From Yoonia sediminilitoris (GTDB lineage: Bacteria; Pseudomonadota; Alphaproteobacteria; Rhodobacterales; Rhodobacteraceae), in NCBI RefSeq assembly GCF_003058085.1, contig NZ_QBUD01000020.1, forward strand, positions 1 through 41,707: a stretch of 41,707 bases of DNA, given 5' to 3'. The position numbers were made by a program, and so were the translations under genes. The notes under the pieces were generated by a model. It searched no databases. It saw only the letters and a list, made by a program, of their open reading frames with translations, and had not been told where the DNA came from. Positions 41,386 through 41,707 of this stretch are shown here, one piece after another. Numbering within the stretch: position 1 is the stretch's first letter; each line of letters begins with the position of its first letter.

Positions 41386-41707
41386 TGCATTCCCCAAGCT
41401 GTACTAACTGAGCATCCTATTTGGAGAGTATTTGTCAACTATTGCACCTTGCTAAGGTCCCTTTGTCCGCGACTTGATCCTTGATCTGCGCTTCCATGCT
41501 GCACTTTGAATGAACGGCGGGTCTACACGCCGCGTTGCGACACCGAGTTCTTAGCAATCGCAGCATAAACCGTGCCGCGAGCGCACGCAGCGAAGATTCT
41601 GTTGGTCTCCTGTGGGCTCATGGACGAAGCCGCTCGCGCGGCAATGGCGCTTGTGGCTGATGTTTCGCATTGTTCCTGACGTCGCGCATTTTGTGAACTG
41701 ACGAACC
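41386..41707. other. Right end of window, no intact gene
   Basis: It holds the right 23-base repeat copy (41462-41484) and, at about 41576-41680, a GCGAGCGCACGC word shared with the region near 40063. A short frame ending MDEAARAAMALVADVSHCS and TGA (to 41682) has plausible composition but no start or ribosome site. It looks like a decayed dispersed sequence. Confidence 0.4.
41462..41484 (+). repeat. 23-base direct repeat, right copy
   Basis: Exact copy, same orientation, of 39952-39974. It lies about 75 bases beyond the start of the frameshifted SnoaL-like gene, so the recombinase and the pseudogene are both inside the repeat pair. Confidence 0.65.

Overview
The window looks like chromosome from a marine alphaproteobacterium of the Rhodobacterales (Roseobacter group). 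The evidence is mid-50s percent G+C by eye, the gene families present (TAXI-TRAP transport, BKACE, GabT/GabD, DUF3179, a DctB/DctR-like two-component pair) and ATGA-type gene overlaps. The species cannot be named from sequence alone. The window is a mosaic of metabolic cassettes separated by junctions that hold relics: an IS3 fragment, two tRNA-Phe remnants, a dispersed repeat, two broken genes and a small tyrosine recombinase. LAYOUT. (1) 0.2-6.8 kb, plus strand: a LacI-family regulator followed, with overlapping or nearly abutting starts, by a complete sugar ABC importer (binding protein, two permeases, ATPase) and a cytoplasmic beta-propeller glycosidase. A tandem palindromic operator precedes the regulator, so the operon is probably induced by an oligosaccharide and autoregulated. 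(2) 6.8-10.45 kb: a DUF3179 exported protein, the tail of an IS3-type transposase, small genes (one of DUF1330 type), and the first copy of a repeat that ends in a tRNA-Phe remnant. (3) 10.45-27.2 kb: an amine/amino-acid module, almost all on the minus strand. Reading along that strand it runs gabT, TAXI-type TRAP binding protein and fused permease, universal stress protein, nitrilase-family amidase, long Orn/Lys/Arg decarboxylase, ATP-grasp ligase, C45-type Ntn-hydrolase, class III aminotransferase and BKACE. At one end is a gabD carrying two in-frame stops; at the other is a divergent XRE-cupin (PuuR-like) regulator. The combination suggests uptake and decarboxylation of an amino acid, temporary amide protection of the amine, transamination, hydrolysis and entry into the GABA/succinate or acyl-CoA pools. 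That order is inference. (4) 27.2-32 kb: the second repeat copy with its tRNA-Phe-like remnant, in the same orientation as the first and 17.5 kb away, so the pair brackets the amine module. Then come ankyrin and GlcG/HbpS-like exported proteins and a FixJ/DctR response regulator with its membrane kinase. (5) 32-39.9 kb: a molybdenum-enzyme cluster. mobB, a 105-aa unknown and an acyl-CoA/coumarate-CoA-type ligase run leftwards. A TetR regulator, a DMSO-reductase-family molybdoenzyme, an 81-aa partner and an unusual aldehyde dehydrogenase run rightwards. TGGACA boxes sit on both sides of the tetR gene. (6) 39.9-41.7 kb: a minimal tyrosine recombinase and a frameshifted SnoaL-like gene between two copies of a 23-bp direct repeat. 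No intact tRNA, rRNA or CRISPR array was found.
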